Assembly (NCBI GenBank): GCA_016870575.1
Contig: VGBH01000007.1
Span: forward strand, 1-51,063
DNA from: Actinomycetota bacterium
GTDB taxonomy: Bacteria; Actinomycetota; Actinomycetes; S36-B12; UBA5976
Reading direction: 5' to 3'
Length of the DNA stretch: 51,063 nt
Part shown: positions 8,391-18,467 of the stretch, piece after piece
How the letters are laid out: each line of letters begins with the position of its first letter
Position numbering within the stretch: position 1 is the first letter of the stretch
The notes under the pieces: generated by a model
Told to the model about the DNA's origin: nothing
Seen by the model: the letters and a program-made list of their open reading frames with translations, nothing else
Databases searched by the model: none
Program-made: the position numbers and the translations under genes

Positions 8391-9137
8391 TCATACCAGC
8401 GCAAGCACCCACACAAGAAGTGGGGCAATTAGTAAAGCGGGTAACAAATCAGCAACTTTTACCTGCTTTATGGCCAAAAGTCGCAGTCCCACACCGATGA
8501 GAAGCACTCCACCAGCGGCGGTTAAGGCATCAATTTGTGCAATGGTAAGTGCACTACCGGCAATTACACCTACAACTGTAAAAGCACCTTGATAAACGCC
8601 AACGCTAATGCTGGAAGTAGCAACACCAAGTGCGCCAAAGGATGCGGCAAATGCCATAGCTGCAAAAAAGTCCAGACTGCTTTTTAGAATCAATTGATCT
8701 AATCCAGTACCAAGTCCATCCGATATTGAACCCATAATCGCAAGCGGGCCTACCACAAACAATAATGAGGCACTAACAAATCCTTCAATGAATCTTGCCG
8801 ATTCGCCGCCGGAATTGAATTTTGAATTTAGAAAAGTTCCAACCGAATCAAATCGCTCAGTTATCTTTAACCACGTACCAAGAATTCCACCTATTAGCAG
8901 CGCTCCCAAAAGAACTAAAATTGGAAAACCTTCTCCAACTGCTTGTTCTAATTGTGGTGACCCAACTAGCCATGCACTAGTAATGCCAACTAACAATGTA
9001 ACTAAACCAAGTACATCGGTGACTAAGTCACGTAACCGATTTGAAAGGCGATTTCCCAACAAACCGCCGAAAAATGCACCCAAGATGATCGAAACAACAT
9101 TTAGTAAAGTGCCAGCTCCAATGAACAATTCATTCAT
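8391..9137 (-). CDS. DUF554 family membrane protein
   Basis: A 248-residue protein with about seven hydrophobic segments, matching the DUF554 family (YdfK/YqgA-like). Typical features are the start MNELFIGAGTLLNVVSIILGAFFGGLLGNRL, the GLVTLLVGI segment and the mid-protein FVVGPLAIMGSISDGL. The function of the family is not established; transport has been suggested. The start at 9137 overlaps the stop of the TsaC-like gene by a few bases, with GGAT upstream, so the two appear coupled. In most actinobacteria the TsaC-like gene is followed more directly by glyA, so this gene and the liv block look like insertions. Confidence 0.85.
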   Translation of the reverse strand: MNELFIGAGTLLNVVSIILGAFFGGLLGNRLSNRLRDLVTDVLGLVTLLVGITSAWLVGSPQLEQAVGEGFPILVLLGALLIGGILGTWLKITERFDSVGTFLNSKFNSGGESARFIEGFVSASLLFVVGPLAIMGSISDGLGTGLDQLILKSSLDFFAAMAFAASFGALGVATSSISVGVYQGAFTVVGVIAGSALTIAQIDALTAAGGVLLIGVGLRLLAIKQVKVADLLPALLIAPLLVWVLALV

Positions 9138-9789
9138 TTTTGTCATCCAATAACTCGGTAGCACCGGTAATCTCTACTATCTCAGATATCGCAACTGCAC
9201 CTACTCGAATCACTTTCAGCTGTGGTTTGGTGGCATCTAAAATTGTTGAAGCCATATCTCCTGCCGTTGGACCTGCATCTAAATAAACTGAAACGGAACT
9301 TCCAAAAATACCTTGTGCACTAGCTACATCAAGGGCTGCAGGTTCTCCGCTCAAATTTGCTGATGTCACCCCAAGTGGCCCAGTTTCATTAAGCAATTCA
9401 AGTGCTGTGCGTTGTAAAGGGATACGTATTGCAACGGTGTCATCTGTATCGCCAAGATCCCACTTCAAAGTTGGGTGGGCTTTAGCAATAACCGTTAATG
9501 CTCCGGGCCAAAACTTGGCCATTACAGTTTTTGCAATATCCGAAAGTTGATAAGTTAATGCAAAAGCAGAATCTAGATTTGGCACTAATACTGGAACTGG
9601 CATATCGCGTTCTCTTTTTTTCGCAGCAAATAACTTATCTATTCCTTTTGGTACAAATGGATTTGCCGCAATACCGTATACAGTATCAGTTGGAATGACT
9701 ACACATTCACCACGAGATAGTGCTGACTTAGCAGCAACAATCCCACGATGCCGCTCAGCATCAGTACTCATTTTTACAGTGATGCTCAC
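9130..9789 (-). CDS. Short TsaC-like threonylcarbamoyl-AMP synthase
   Basis: A 219-residue YrdC-domain protein. The family makes L-threonylcarbamoyl-AMP from threonine, bicarbonate and ATP, the precursor of t6A37 in ANN-decoding tRNAs. Visible motifs are PTDTVYGIAANPF (33-45), KKRERDMPVPVLV (57-69), WPGALTVIAKAHP and TSANLSGEPA. It lacks the C-terminal Sua5 domain. Its place directly after prfA-prmC is the conserved actinobacterial one (Rv1301 position). The GTG start overlaps the prmC stop (GTGA). A second, full-length Sua5 protein is encoded at 42979-43935, so the roles of the two need separating. Confidence 0.88.
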   Translation of the reverse strand: MSITVKMSTDAERHRGIVAAKSALSRGECVVIPTDTVYGIAANPFVPKGIDKLFAAKKRERDMPVPVLVPNLDSAFALTYQLSDIAKTVMAKFWPGALTVIAKAHPTLKWDLGDTDDTVAIRIPLQRTALELLNETGPLGVTSANLSGEPAALDVASAQGIFGSSVSVYLDAGPTAGDMASTILDATKPQLKVIRVGAVAISEIVEITGATELLDDKNE

Positions 9790-10667
9790 GACAAACTCTC
9801 TCGATAGGCATAAGTAAACCTTGGTCGGTTAGTCAAATCATCGATAGAAGTGATGTTTGTAAAGCCACCAATTCTGCGAAGTCGACCAGCAACTCCCTGA
9901 TCTTTTCCAGCTGATCCTTGTGTTTCGTGATGCTCAATTACTAATAAACCGCCTGCGGCTAAAAATTCTTTGGCAGTTTGAATCACTTCATCAATAACGG
10001 AATAACCGTGCTGATCTGCAAATACTGCAGTGACCGGTTCGAAATATTGCACCTCTGCAGCAACGCTGCTGCCAAGAGGTACATACGGTGGATTAGCTGC
10101 AATAACTTGCACATTTCCAATTAGTTCTGATTTTGCCTGAGTTAATTCACTTATTGAGATTGGCAAGATCTCAACGCTGGATGCATCTTGCAGAATCTTG
10201 CTGTGCTCAGCGACATTTACTTTTAAATACTCAAGTGCTTCAACTGAATTTTCAACAGTGATCACCTGCATATCTGGCATTTCTACCGCAATGCTTAGTC
10301 CAATACATCCTGAGCCAGCACCTAAATCCAAAACAAAACCACTTTTCCCAAAACGCTTTACAATTTCAACTAGTAACTCTGTTTCAGGCCGAGGCACTAA
10401 CACGCCGGGACCAACTTTTAATTCTATCTTTCGAAACCCCGCTATTCCTGTGATGTATTGCAGTGGCTCACGCAATACTCGGCGTCTAACTAACAACTCA
10501 TATTGATGCAATTGCTCATCTGATAGTTGATCTACAATGAACAAACCACTTCGCGTGACCCCCAACACATGAGCTAAAAGTAACTCAGCGTCCGTTCGAG
10601 CACTCTCAACTCCAGCTTGTTGTAAACGTCGCTCTACATCAACTAGTAGTTGTCTAAGTGCTATCAC
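9786..10667 (-). CDS. prmC: Release factor glutamine methyltransferase PrmC
   Basis: SAM-dependent methyltransferase that modifies the glutamine of the GGQ motif in peptide chain release factors. In 293 residues it shows the N-terminal helical domain, the SAM-binding loop [14 protein letters not shown] at 114-127 and the catalytic NPPYVPL at 192-198. It lies immediately downstream of its substrate gene prfA with a GTGA stop/start overlap, the usual arrangement. Length and motifs are normal. Confidence 0.95.
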   Translation of the reverse strand: MIALRQLLVDVERRLQQAGVESARTDAELLLAHVLGVTRSGLFIVDQLSDEQLHQYELLVRRRVLREPLQYITGIAGFRKIELKVGPGVLVPRPETELLVEIVKRFGKSGFVLDLGAGSGCIGLSIAVEMPDMQVITVENSVEALEYLKVNVAEHSKILQDASSVEILPISISELTQAKSELIGNVQVIAANPPYVPLGSSVAAEVQYFEPVTAVFADQHGYSVIDEVIQTAKEFLAAGGLLVIEHHETQGSAGKDQGVAGRLRRIGGFTNITSIDDLTNRPRFTYAYRESLS

Positions 10668-11737
10668 TTTCCAGCATCTCGCATTCGCTCTGCCCGCTCA
10701 ATTTCTACCAGTGAACCTATGACATCATCGAGGTTGCCTTCAAGAATCTGATCTAAATTGTAGGATTTAAAATTGCTGCGATGATCAGTTAATCGGTTTT
10801 CTGGAAAGTTATACGTTCTAACTCGCTCACTTCGATCAACAGTGCGAACTTGCGACTTGCGCGTTGCTGCTGCTTCAGCTTCTCGTTTAGCTTCGGCATC
10901 GGCTAGTAATCGGGCTCGCAGAATACGCATTGCCGATTCTTTATTTTGCAACTGGCTTTTTTCATTCTGACACGAAACCACAATCCCCGTTGGCAAGTGA
11001 GTTATACGTACTGCTGAATCTGTGGTGTTCACGCTCTGTCCGCCAGGTCCAGATGATCGATAAACATCAACCCGCAAATCATTCGGATTAACGTCAATTT
11101 CAACATCTTCAGCTTCAGGGTAAACCAAAACACCAACTGCGGAAGTGTGTATTCGACCCTGCGATTCAGTAACAGGAACACGCTGAACACGATGCACTCC
11201 AGCTTCATGTTTTAACAAAGCCCAAGGTGCATCGCCAGGTTCTGCATTTCCTTTTGCTTTAACAGCAATGGATACATCCTTATATCCACCTAAATCACTT
11301 TCAACTAAATCTAAAACTTCAGTTTTAAGTCCGCGGTTATCTGCCCAGCGCATATACATTCGCAGTAAATCTCCTGCGAACAGTGCAGATTCATCGCCAC
11401 CTTCACCAGCTTTAATTTCTAATATGACATCTTTATCATCAAGTGGATCTCGTGGAATAAGGAGTTGCTCCAGTTTTTCACTTACTAAAGAAATTTCTTC
11501 TTCAATTCGCGTTACTTCTTGACTAAAGGCTGAATCAGTTTCCGCAAATTCCGTAGCAGCAGATAAGTCTTCAACTAACGATACATATTGTTTATAGGCA
11601 GCGACAATCGGACGGAGTTGGGCATATCTTTTATTTACTTCTCTAGCTTTAGTTTGGTCTAGATGAATTGCTGCATCAGCGAGCTGAGTTTCAAGTGAAT
11701 CAAACTCAACTACTAAGCCCTGACAATTCTCAAACAT
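10664..11737 (-). CDS. prfA: Peptide chain release factor 1
   Basis: RF1 recognises UAA and UAG stop codons and triggers hydrolysis of peptidyl-tRNA. The protein is 357 residues long with the acidic [10 protein letters not shown] region (111-120), the codon-reading tripeptide PVT in [10 protein letters not shown] (about 188-190) and the catalytic GGQ at 232-234 in [18 protein letters not shown] PxT tripeptide marks RF1 rather than RF2. It is coupled to prmC by a 4-bp overlap and follows the terminator of rpmE at 11764-11794. Confidence 0.97.
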   Translation of the reverse strand: MFENCQGLVVEFDSLETQLADAAIHLDQTKAREVNKRYAQLRPIVAAYKQYVSLVEDLSAATEFAETDSAFSQEVTRIEEEISLVSEKLEQLLIPRDPLDDKDVILEIKAGEGGDESALFAGDLLRMYMRWADNRGLKTEVLDLVESDLGGYKDVSIAVKAKGNAEPGDAPWALLKHEAGVHRVQRVPVTESQGRIHTSAVGVLVYPEAEDVEIDVNPNDLRVDVYRSSGPGGQSVNTTDSAVRITHLPTGIVVSCQNEKSQLQNKESAMRILRARLLADAEAKREAEAAATRKSQVRTVDRSERVRTYNFPENRLTDHRSNFKSYNLDQILEGNLDDVIGSLVEIERAERMRDAGK

Positions 11738-11763
11738 ATTTCTCTATTCTTTAGCAAACAAAA

Positions 11764-11794
11764 CGAGCGCCGCCCGAAACATCAGGCGACGCTC
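11764..11794 (-). terminator. Intrinsic terminator downstream of rpmE
   Basis: On the minus strand CGAGCGTCGCCTG (from 11794) pairs with CGGGCGGCGCTCG (ending 11764). Two G-U pairs complete a 13-bp stem, and a T-rich tail (TTTTGTTTGCT) follows. It sits in the gap between rpmE and prfA and should end transcription from the rho/rpmE side. Confidence 0.85.
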
Positions 11795-11803
11795 GAAATG
11801 AAG

Positions 11804-12052
11804 TTAAGCCTTTTTGCCGAAGCGCTTCTCGAACTTGGCGACACGACCGCCTGCGTCCAAAATCTTTTGTTTACCAGTGTAGAAAGGATGACTAGCTGAA
11901 GAAATTTCCACATCAAATACCGGATATTCGACGCCATCTTCCCAAACCATTTTCTGATCAGTTTTCAAAGTTGATCTGGTCAGGAAAGCAAAGTTCGCAG
12001 ATTTATCGCGAAAAATTACATAGTTATAATCTGGATGAATTTCGTTCTTCAT
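11804..12052 (-). CDS. rpmE2: 50S ribosomal protein L31, type B
   Basis: An 82-residue L31 protein of the large ribosomal subunit, beginning MKNEIHPDYNYVIFRDKSA and ending in a basic tail FEKRFGKKA. It lacks the CxxC zinc-binding cysteines of type A and has the longer type-B shape, so it should not need zinc. The locus downstream of rho is the classical rpmE position in actinobacteria, which usually carries the zinc form. The ATG has AAAGGAAG upstream. A small hairpin (CCAGC/GCTGG, 12096-12108) precedes it and a terminator follows. Confidence 0.93.
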   Translation of the reverse strand: MKNEIHPDYNYVIFRDKSANFAFLTRSTLKTDQKMVWEDGVEYPVFDVEISSASHPFYTGKQKILDAGGRVAKFEKRFGKKA

Positions 12053-12126
12053 AATTTTCTTCCTTTGGTTATCACTGGGTCGGGTTTACCGTGAACCAGC
12101 GATGCTGGCTAAGGGTAGCAATTGAC

Positions 12127-13644
12127 CTACTCCCCGTATTCACCAGTCTCTGGCAGGCTTGGGGTGGTCTTTTGCACTTGCATCAAAAACTCAACGTTTG
12201 TCTTCGTTTCCTTGAGTTTGGTCATCAGCAGTTCTAGTGCTTGCTGCTGTTCCAGCGCAGTTAACACTCGACGCAGATTCCAATTGATTTTAAGTTCCTC
12301 TGGACTCATCAAAAGTTCTTCTTTACGAGTTCCAGACTGATTAATGTCAATGGCTGGGAAAATTCGCTTATCTGCAAGTTTTCGCTCTAGCTTAAGCTCC
12401 ATATTTCCAGTTCCCTTAAACTCTTCAAAGATAACTTCATCCATCCTTGAGCCTGTTTCAACTAATGCTGTTGCCAAAATTGTTAGTGAGCCACCACCTT
12501 CAATATTGCGGGCAGCACCGAAGAATTTCTTTGGCGGATACAGCGCAGCAGAGTCCACACCACCAGAAAGAATTCGGCCACTTGCAGGTGCAGCAATGTT
12601 GTAAGCACGTCCAAGTCGAGTGATGGAATCCAGCAACACAACTACATCATGACCCATTTCAACTAGTCGCTTTGCCCGTTCAATTGCTAATTCAGCAACC
12701 ATTGTGTGATCTTCTGCTGGTCGATCAAAAGTGGAAGCAATTACTTCACCTTTAACATTTCGCTGCATATCAGTAACTTCTTCTGGTCGCTCATCAACCA
12801 AAACAACCATCAGGTGCACTTCTGGATTGTTTGCCGTAATTGCATTGGCAATTGCTTGCATCACCATTGTTTTTCCAGCCTTTGGCGGTGAAACAATCAA
12901 ACCACGCTGACCTTTACCAATTGGCGCAACTAAATCAATAATTCGAGTGGTTAACAAACCTGGCTCTGTTTCTAGGCGCAATCTTTCTTGCGGATATAGC
13001 GGAGTTAACTTGCCAAACTCAATTCGAGATTTAGCTTCTTCTGGATCCATTCCATTAACTGTTTCAACTTTAACGAGTGGATTAAACTTTTGACGTGATT
13101 CGCCATCTTTAGGTTGCTTTACCTGACCAGTAATTGCATCACCTTTTCGCAGGCCATACTTCTTAACTAAACCTAGCGACACATAAACATCATTTGGTCC
13201 AGGAAGATATCCACTGGTTCTAACAAAAGCATAATTTTCCAGAATATCTACTATTCCAGCTGCTGGTACCAAAATGTCATCTTCGCCGATTTCAAGTTCG
13301 CCATCACGATCTCTTCGTGGTCGATTACGATCAAATCGCCCGCGATTGGAGTCGCGTCGGTCACCGTTTCGATCATTTCGATCGTTTCGGTCATTTCGTC
13401 CGCGCCACTCGCGTCGATCGTCCCGAGAATCACCATTGTCGCGATTTCCTCGGCTTGAGTCGCCATCTGCAACATCTGAGCCGCTTGATGTCGTTCGCGG
13501 TTTAGTTGATGCTTGGGCTTTTGATATTGCGGCAATTAACTCACTCTTACGCATTGTTGATGCGCCATCGATGTTTAGTTCTCCTGCTAGTTTTTTTAGC
13601 TCAGGGAGCTTTAGCTCATTAACATCGCTAATCATTTCGGTCAC
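12127..13644 (-). CDS. rho: Transcription termination factor Rho with actinobacterial Arg/Asp/Asn-rich insert
   Basis: Hexameric RNA helicase that ends transcription at Rho-dependent sites. The 505-residue protein has the N-terminal Rho helix domain ([19 protein letters not shown], 11-29), then a low-complexity insert from about 50 to 115 rich in Arg, Asp, Asn and Gly (including [10 protein letters not shown]), the cold-shock RNA-binding domain (about 120-200) and the RecA-like ATPase with Walker [10 protein letters not shown] (252-260). An insert of this kind is characteristic of actinobacterial Rho and is thought to widen RNA binding. The start is a GTG at 13644 (ATG at 13635 possible). It lies between thrB and rpmE, as expected for the phylum. 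Confidence 0.96.
   Translation of the reverse strand: MTEMISDVNELKLPELKKLAGELNIDGASTMRKSELIAAISKAQASTKPRTTSSGSDVADGDSSRGNRDNGDSRDDRREWRGRNDRNDRNDRNGDRRDSNRGRFDRNRPRRDRDGELEIGEDDILVPAAGIVDILENYAFVRTSGYLPGPNDVYVSLGLVKKYGLRKGDAITGQVKQPKDGESRQKFNPLVKVETVNGMDPEEAKSRIEFGKLTPLYPQERLRLETEPGLLTTRIIDLVAPIGKGQRGLIVSPPKAGKTMVMQAIANAITANNPEVHLMVVLVDERPEEVTDMQRNVKGEVIASTFDRPAEDHTMVAELAIERAKRLVEMGHDVVVLLDSITRLGRAYNIAAPASGRILSGGVDSAALYPPKKFFGAARNIEGGGSLTILATALVETGSRMDEVIFEEFKGTGNMELKLERKLADKRIFPAIDINQSGTRKEELLMSPEELKINWNLRRVLTALEQQQALELLMTKLKETKTNVEFLMQVQKTTPSLPETGEYGE
13367..13402. repeat. Four tandem 9-bp units inside rho
   Basis: On the plus strand four consecutive 9-mers, TTTCGATCA, TTTCGATCG, TTTCGGTCA and TTTCGTCCG, lie head to tail. 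On the coding strand they encode the NDR-type repeats of the disordered Rho insert. Such units can expand or shrink by slippage in multiples of three residues without breaking the frame. Confidence 0.8.
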
Positions 13645-13774
13645 AGATTAATGCCTTTCGGCTGTTGAAGGTTGGAGTCTTCCAAATTCTGGAAGTTAAA
13701 TCAGAAGGAAGGAGATTTTTTGGATTGAACTGAAGGCCTTGGCCCGATCGCCTGCTTCTGCGAGAACCATACCA
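13645..13774 (-). promoter_or_regulatory. rho leader region with small hairpin
   Basis: A 130-bp gap separates thrB from rho, much longer than the other gaps of this block. On the coding strand it holds a perfect 6-bp hairpin (CTTCCA/TGGAAG at 13679-13695) and stretches rich in pyrimidines and poor in G, such as ATCTCCTTCCTTCTG and CCAACCTTCAACAGCC. Rho genes in other bacteria are autoregulated through their leaders, and C-rich G-poor RNA is what Rho loads on. An autoregulatory role here is inference; no clear promoter was identified. Confidence 0.35.
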
Positions 13775-14689
13775 CTAGTTTTCTGAAGTCGCTTGCACCC
13801 CACCCTGATCTACCGTCAAGGCAAGGACCTTGAATTCAGGGTCAATCTTGTTAACCGCATTAACCACCGCATCCGCATATTCCGAGGTTGCCAAAATCAG
13901 TATCGCAGGGCCTGCACCTGAAACAACTGCTGGAAATTCATTTCGACGTAATTCACTAAGTAGATGCCATGACTTAGGCATCACCTCAGATCGTTGAAAC
14001 TGATGGAGGCGATCTTCAGTTGCTTGAAAAAGTAAACTTAAATCCTGCGTTAACGAATGCACCAGTAATGCAGTTCTAGATATATTGAAAACTGATTCTT
14101 CACGGGTAACTTGTTGTGGTAAAACGCTTCGCGCTTGCTTGGTTGCAAGTTGATATTCTGGAATTGCAATTATCGGCACTAATTCTGAATTTACATTCAG
14201 CCGCACTGCATTATGGTCCTGCTGGTTACTCCAAGCAATAGTTGCTCCCCCCAAAATACAAGGCGCAATGTTGTCTGGATGACCTTCTATCTTTCCAGCT
14301 AAATCAATCATCTCTTGCTTACTCAATTTATCACTACCAACTAACTCACGCGCTAGCGAAATACCAGCAACAATTGCAGCTGAAGATGAGCCAAGTCCGC
14401 GAGCATGTGGGATTCGATTATGCGAAGTAAGCTTTAATCCAGAAGCACTAGCGCCAACATAATTGAGCGTGTGTCTAATGGACTTAATCACTAAATGATT
14501 CGAATCAACAGGTAAATCTTTTTCGCCCTCGCCAATAACTTTTGCTTCATCAGGGCCATCAATGACTTCAACACTTAACTCGTCATACAAACTTAAACAC
14601 AAACCCATTACATCAAATCCTGGACCTAAATTTGCAGAGGTTGCAGGCACCTTCACACGAGCGCGCTGATGAGCTAGCACACTAACCAA
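13775..14689 (-). CDS. thrB: Homoserine kinase
   Basis: GHMP-family kinase that phosphorylates L-homoserine with ATP, the fourth step from aspartate to threonine. In 304 residues it shows [20 protein letters not shown] near 11-30 and the GHMP ATP-binding motif [12 protein letters not shown] at 94-105, with the C-terminal GHMP segment [12 protein letters not shown]. The frame opens at a TTG (14689) overlapping the thrC stop; a GTG three codons later (14680) is an equally plausible start. It follows hom and thrC in one threonine unit. Confidence 0.95.
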   Translation of the reverse strand: MVSVLAHQRARVKVPATSANLGPGFDVMGLCLSLYDELSVEVIDGPDEAKVIGEGEKDLPVDSNHLVIKSIRHTLNYVGASASGLKLTSHNRIPHARGLGSSSAAIVAGISLARELVGSDKLSKQEMIDLAGKIEGHPDNIAPCILGGATIAWSNQQDHNAVRLNVNSELVPIIAIPEYQLATKQARSVLPQQVTREESVFNISRTALLVHSLTQDLSLLFQATEDRLHQFQRSEVMPKSWHLLSELRRNEFPAVVSGAGPAILILATSEYADAVVNAVNKIDPEFKVLALTVDQGGVQATSEN

Positions 14690-15761
14690 CTAAACCAAGT
14701 AGTTGCGCTGCTGACTTTGCATCAACCGAAACCTTAATGGGATCTGGTGCATCAGCTAATGCCCATTGGGGATCTTTTAAACCATTTCCGGTAACCGTAA
14801 TCACTATCTCTTTGGCTGTTGGTAGTCGATTCGCTTCTTTGAGATTAATCAAACCAGCAACACCTATCGCACTTGATGGTTCAACAAAAACACCTTCTTT
14901 ACTGGCAAGCAGATGGTATGCAGAAAGAATCTCAGCGTCAGTGCAAGATTCAATCAATCCATCAGATTCATCTCGGGCAGCAATTGCTTGCTGCCATGAA
15001 GCGGGATTTCCAATTCGAATCGCAGTTGCAATTGTCTCTGGGTGCAAAACCTTTTCGCCAGTAACAAGCGGTGCTGCACCTGCGGCTTGGAAACCAAACA
15101 TTCTTGGAAGTGAAGTATTTTTTATTCTTTGGTACTCCCGATAACCTTGCCAATAAGCAGTGATGTTGCCAGCATTACCTACTGGCAAAACATGAATGTC
15201 AGGAGCTTTTCCTAGAAAGTCAATCACTTCAAATGAAGCAGTTTTTTGTCCATCTATTCGGTAAGGATTAACACTATTTACTAACTCCACTGGATAGTTA
15301 TCTGCCAAATCTTTAGCCAGGGTTAAACAATCATCGAAATTTCCATTTACCTGCAAAATTTTCGCGCCATGCACAACGGCTTGAGCTAGTTTACCCATGG
15401 CAATTTTTCCATCAGGTACTAAAACAGCGGAAATCATTCCTGCTTTAACCGCATATGCAGCAGCAGATGCGGACGTATTTCCAGTGCTAGCACAAATAAC
15501 GGCTTTTACTCCGCGCTCTGCAGCTTTACTTATTGCCATTGTCATACCGCGATCTTTAAAAGATCCCGTGGGATTACATCCTTCAACTTTTAACCAGACG
15601 TTATTTCCAAGCATTTCACTTAGTACGCAGGCATAAACTAAAGGTGTGCCGCCTTCACGCAAAGTCACAATGGGAGTTCGCTTAGATACTGGCAAAAAAC
15701 TTCGATATTCCTCAATAACTCCGCGCCATTGATTTGATTTTGATTTCTTAAACCAACTCAT
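14682..15761 (-). CDS. thrC: Threonine synthase
   Basis: PLP enzyme that converts O-phosphohomoserine to threonine. The 359-residue protein has the PLP lysine K69 in [11 protein letters not shown], the phosphate-binding region [12 protein letters not shown] and the late glycine motif [10 protein letters not shown]. It belongs to the shorter actinobacterial/Bacillus-type class rather than the ~430-residue E. coli type. It overlaps the thrB frame by 8 bp and the hom stop by 4 bp. Confidence 0.95.
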   Translation of the reverse strand: MSWFKKSKSNQWRGVIEEYRSFLPVSKRTPIVTLREGGTPLVYACVLSEMLGNNVWLKVEGCNPTGSFKDRGMTMAISKAAERGVKAVICASTGNTSASAAAYAVKAGMISAVLVPDGKIAMGKLAQAVVHGAKILQVNGNFDDCLTLAKDLADNYPVELVNSVNPYRIDGQKTASFEVIDFLGKAPDIHVLPVGNAGNITAYWQGYREYQRIKNTSLPRMFGFQAAGAAPLVTGEKVLHPETIATAIRIGNPASWQQAIAARDESDGLIESCTDAEILSAYHLLASKEGVFVEPSSAIGVAGLINLKEANRLPTAKEIVITVTGNGLKDPQWALADAPDPIKVSVDAKSAAQLLGLVG

Positions 15762-17041
15762 TCGCCGCGCTCACCCTCTACCCGCATCACGCCAATAATT
15801 GAATCAACTACATCTAATTTGCTAATACCAGATAGTGTTGCAGCTAATGCAGCATCAGATGCTTTATGAGTTCGAATAACTAATGAAGCATCACTTCCAC
15901 GGCCGTCTTGATGCAGAACTTGAATGCTGACATCATTATCAGCAAATACACCAGCAATTTTTGCGAGCACACCAGGTCGATCAGCAACCTTTATGTGTAG
16001 ATAGTACCTAGTTCGAGCGTGCGAAATATCTAGTTTTCGCAGTTCGGCATAACTTGAATCACCCGGACCAATACCTCCAGTTACCCGATTGCGAGCGGCT
16101 GCAACAACATCACCTAATACTGCAGATGCAGTAGGTGCTCCTCCTGCCCCTCTACCAAAAAACATCAATTCACCAGCAGATTCTGCTTCTACGAAAACTG
16201 CATTAAATGCATCGCGTACATTTGCTAGCGGATGTGATTTAGGAACCATTGTTGGGTGCACTCGGACGACAATTGCATCATCACCCATTCGCTCTGCTAC
16301 TGCCAGTAGCTTAACCACAAAACCCATTTCTTCAGCTGCAATTATGTCAGCATCAGTTACTTTGGTAATACCTTCACAATAAACATCTTCAATGGTTACT
16401 TTTGTGTGAAATGCTAAAGATGCCAAAATGGCAGCCTTTGCTGCAGCATCATGACCTGCAACATCTGCAGTTGGATCCGCTTCAGCGTAGCCAAGGTCTT
16501 GTGCTTGAACTAAGACATCTTCATAAGTTGCATGTTCGGTTTCCATCTTAGATAAAATGTAATTCGTAGTTCCATTGACAATTCCCATTACACGATTGAC
16601 TTTGTCTCCAGCAAGTGATTCTCGAATCGGCCTAAGTAGCGGAATTGCACCAGCTACTGATGCTTCAAAATATAAATCCACCCCTGCTTTTTCAGCAGCC
16701 AAAACTAAATCGGATCCTTCTCGAGATAGCAGTGCTTTGTTTGCAGTAACAACACTTGCACCATTGGCAATTGCCTGCAAAATTAAATCTTTTGCAGGCT
16801 GAATTCCGCCCATTACTTCAACCACAATATCTGCCTTAGCAACCAGGCTTGACGCATCGGTGGTTAACAATTCTGCTGGCACGCCATGCCTTGATCGTTT
16901 TGGATCGCGAACAGCAACACCGATTACTTCCAGCGGTGCACCTACTCGTTGAGCTAACTCTGACTTCTGTTCGGTGAGTAAGCGAACAACCTGAGAGCCA
17001 ACCACGCCCGCGCCAAGCACTGCTACTTTTAATGAATCCAT
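15758..17041 (-). CDS. hom: Homoserine dehydrogenase with C-terminal ACT domain
   Basis: NAD(P)H-dependent reduction of aspartate semialdehyde to homoserine, the branch point to threonine and methionine. From the ATG at 17041, which has AAGGGAG upstream, the protein is 427 residues; a 13-residue upstream extension of the frame is unlikely. Visible are the Rossmann start [24 protein letters not shown] with K102, and the substrate motif [22 protein letters not shown]. The last ~80 residues are an ACT domain ([21 protein letters not shown]), consistent with threonine feedback. First gene of hom-thrC-thrB. Confidence 0.96.
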   Translation of the reverse strand: MDSLKVAVLGAGVVGSQVVRLLTEQKSELAQRVGAPLEVIGVAVRDPKRSRHGVPAELLTTDASSLVAKADIVVEVMGGIQPAKDLILQAIANGASVVTANKALLSREGSDLVLAAEKAGVDLYFEASVAGAIPLLRPIRESLAGDKVNRVMGIVNGTTNYILSKMETEHATYEDVLVQAQDLGYAEADPTADVAGHDAAAKAAILASLAFHTKVTIEDVYCEGITKVTDADIIAAEEMGFVVKLLAVAERMGDDAIVVRVHPTMVPKSHPLANVRDAFNAVFVEAESAGELMFFGRGAGGAPTASAVLGDVVAAARNRVTGGIGPGDSSYAELRKLDISHARTRYYLHIKVADRPGVLAKIAGVFADNDVSIQVLHQDGRGSDASLVIRTHKASDAALAATLSGISKLDVVDSIIGVMRVEGERGE

Positions 17042-17104
17042 TTTGCCTACTCCCTTAAGCCCGAAGTCTCTCAGACTCAAAGCCCAGTTTTATCAATTTA
17101 GCCG

Positions 17105-18445
17105 CTAACCCAGATCAAGTGCCAGCAAATCCTCATAACTCTCTCGGCGAAGCCATATCTCTGGGCTTCCTTTTGTTATGCCAATTACTGCAGGTCTGGG
17201 TGTTCCGTTGTATTGCGAGGACATACTGCGACAATAAGCGCCAGTAGCGGCAACTGCGATGATGTCACCTGATTGAATATCAGCTGGCAGATAGCAATCT
17301 CGAACCAAGATATCTCCTGATTCACAGTGCTTTCCAACGATTCGACTTAACAGCATCTGTGAAGTTGAAACACGATTCGCTGTTACTGCCGTGTATTGCG
17401 CTTCATATAAAGCAGTTCGGATGTTATCGCTCATTCCGCCATCTACTGAAACATAGATTCGTTTTGATTTGTCTGCCAAGGTAACTGGTTTTACCGTACC
17501 GACGGTGTAAAGAGTTATGCCAGCTGGTCCAACAATAAATCTTCCTGGCTCAACAGTTATCTTGTTGATAGATACTTTATGTTCAGCACAAGCTGCCAAA
17601 ACTGTCTCATTTAGAACTTTGGCAATGTCATTAATGGCAACTGGCTTATCTGATTCAATATAGGCAATACCAAAACCACCACCTAAGCCGAGAGTGTTTA
17701 ACGTCAAACCAAACTTGTCATTTATTCGGGCAACCTCCGCTACCAACTTTGATGCCGCGGCGATAAAGCTATCTAACACCAAAACCTGGGAACCAATATG
17801 GCAATGCAATCCAATTAACTGCAAAGCTGGTGCACCTAAAACTTGTGTTACAGCATTTTCTAATGATCCATCCGATGCTGACAAACCAAACTTCTGATCT
17901 TCATGTGCGGTTGAAATGTATTCATGAGTTTCAGCGTTAATGCCCAATGATGCTCGGATCATGATGGCTTGATTAGCTTGTGCTTTTGTTGCAATTTCAT
18001 TTAATCGATTAATCTCTTCAATTGAATCCACAATGATATGGCCAACACCGGATCTCACCGCTAACTCAAGTTCAGCAATTGATTTGTTATTTCCATGAAA
18101 TGCAATTCTTGCAGCGGGAAAACCTGCTACCAATGCGATTGTTAGTTCTCCTCCACTTGCAACGTCAAGATGAAGTCCCGCTTGATTAATTATTTTTGCA
18201 ACAGACTTGGATAAAAATGCTTTACTTGCGTAATGCACATCACAAACGATTTTCTGCTGATCAAAAGCTTCTTTTATTTCCTTTGCACGACTAAAAATTT
18301 CATCAGCGTCATAAACATAAATTGGTGACTCAAATTTATTCAATAATTGAGATACTAAATTCCCTGCAATAGATAACTCGCCATTTGCTGATCTGGCAGC
18401 AGACCTAGGCCAGATGGCGGGATTTAGATCAGCTGATATTGGCAT
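17105..18445 (-). CDS. lysA: Diaminopimelate decarboxylase
   Basis: PLP-dependent enzyme that decarboxylates meso-diaminopimelate to lysine. The 446-residue protein has the alanine-racemase-like barrel with PLP lysine K75 in VHYASKAFLS, the LIGLHCHIGSQ motif, GLGGGFGIAYI, EPGRFIVGPAG and the C-terminal catalytic CESGDILVRDCYLP. It sits 22 bp downstream of argS, the usual actinobacterial pairing, and is followed by hom. Confidence 0.96.
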   Translation of the reverse strand: MPISADLNPAIWPRSAARSANGELSIAGNLVSQLLNKFESPIYVYDADEIFSRAKEIKEAFDQQKIVCDVHYASKAFLSKSVAKIINQAGLHLDVASGGELTIALVAGFPAARIAFHGNNKSIAELELAVRSGVGHIIVDSIEEINRLNEIATKAQANQAIMIRASLGINAETHEYISTAHEDQKFGLSASDGSLENAVTQVLGAPALQLIGLHCHIGSQVLVLDSFIAAASKLVAEVARINDKFGLTLNTLGLGGGFGIAYIESDKPVAINDIAKVLNETVLAACAEHKVSINKITVEPGRFIVGPAGITLYTVGTVKPVTLADKSKRIYVSVDGGMSDNIRTALYEAQYTAVTANRVSTSQMLLSRIVGKHCESGDILVRDCYLPADIQSGDIIAVAATGAYCRSMSSQYNGTPRPAVIGITKGSPEIWLRRESYEDLLALDLG

Positions 18446-18467
18446 AGTGGTTAATTATCTCTCAATG

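Noticed and set aside
13274-13651. Plus-strand frame rich in Ser and Arg opposite rho
   Set aside because: It is the mirror image of the Arg/Asp-rich insert of Rho; repeats on one strand keep the other frame open by chance.
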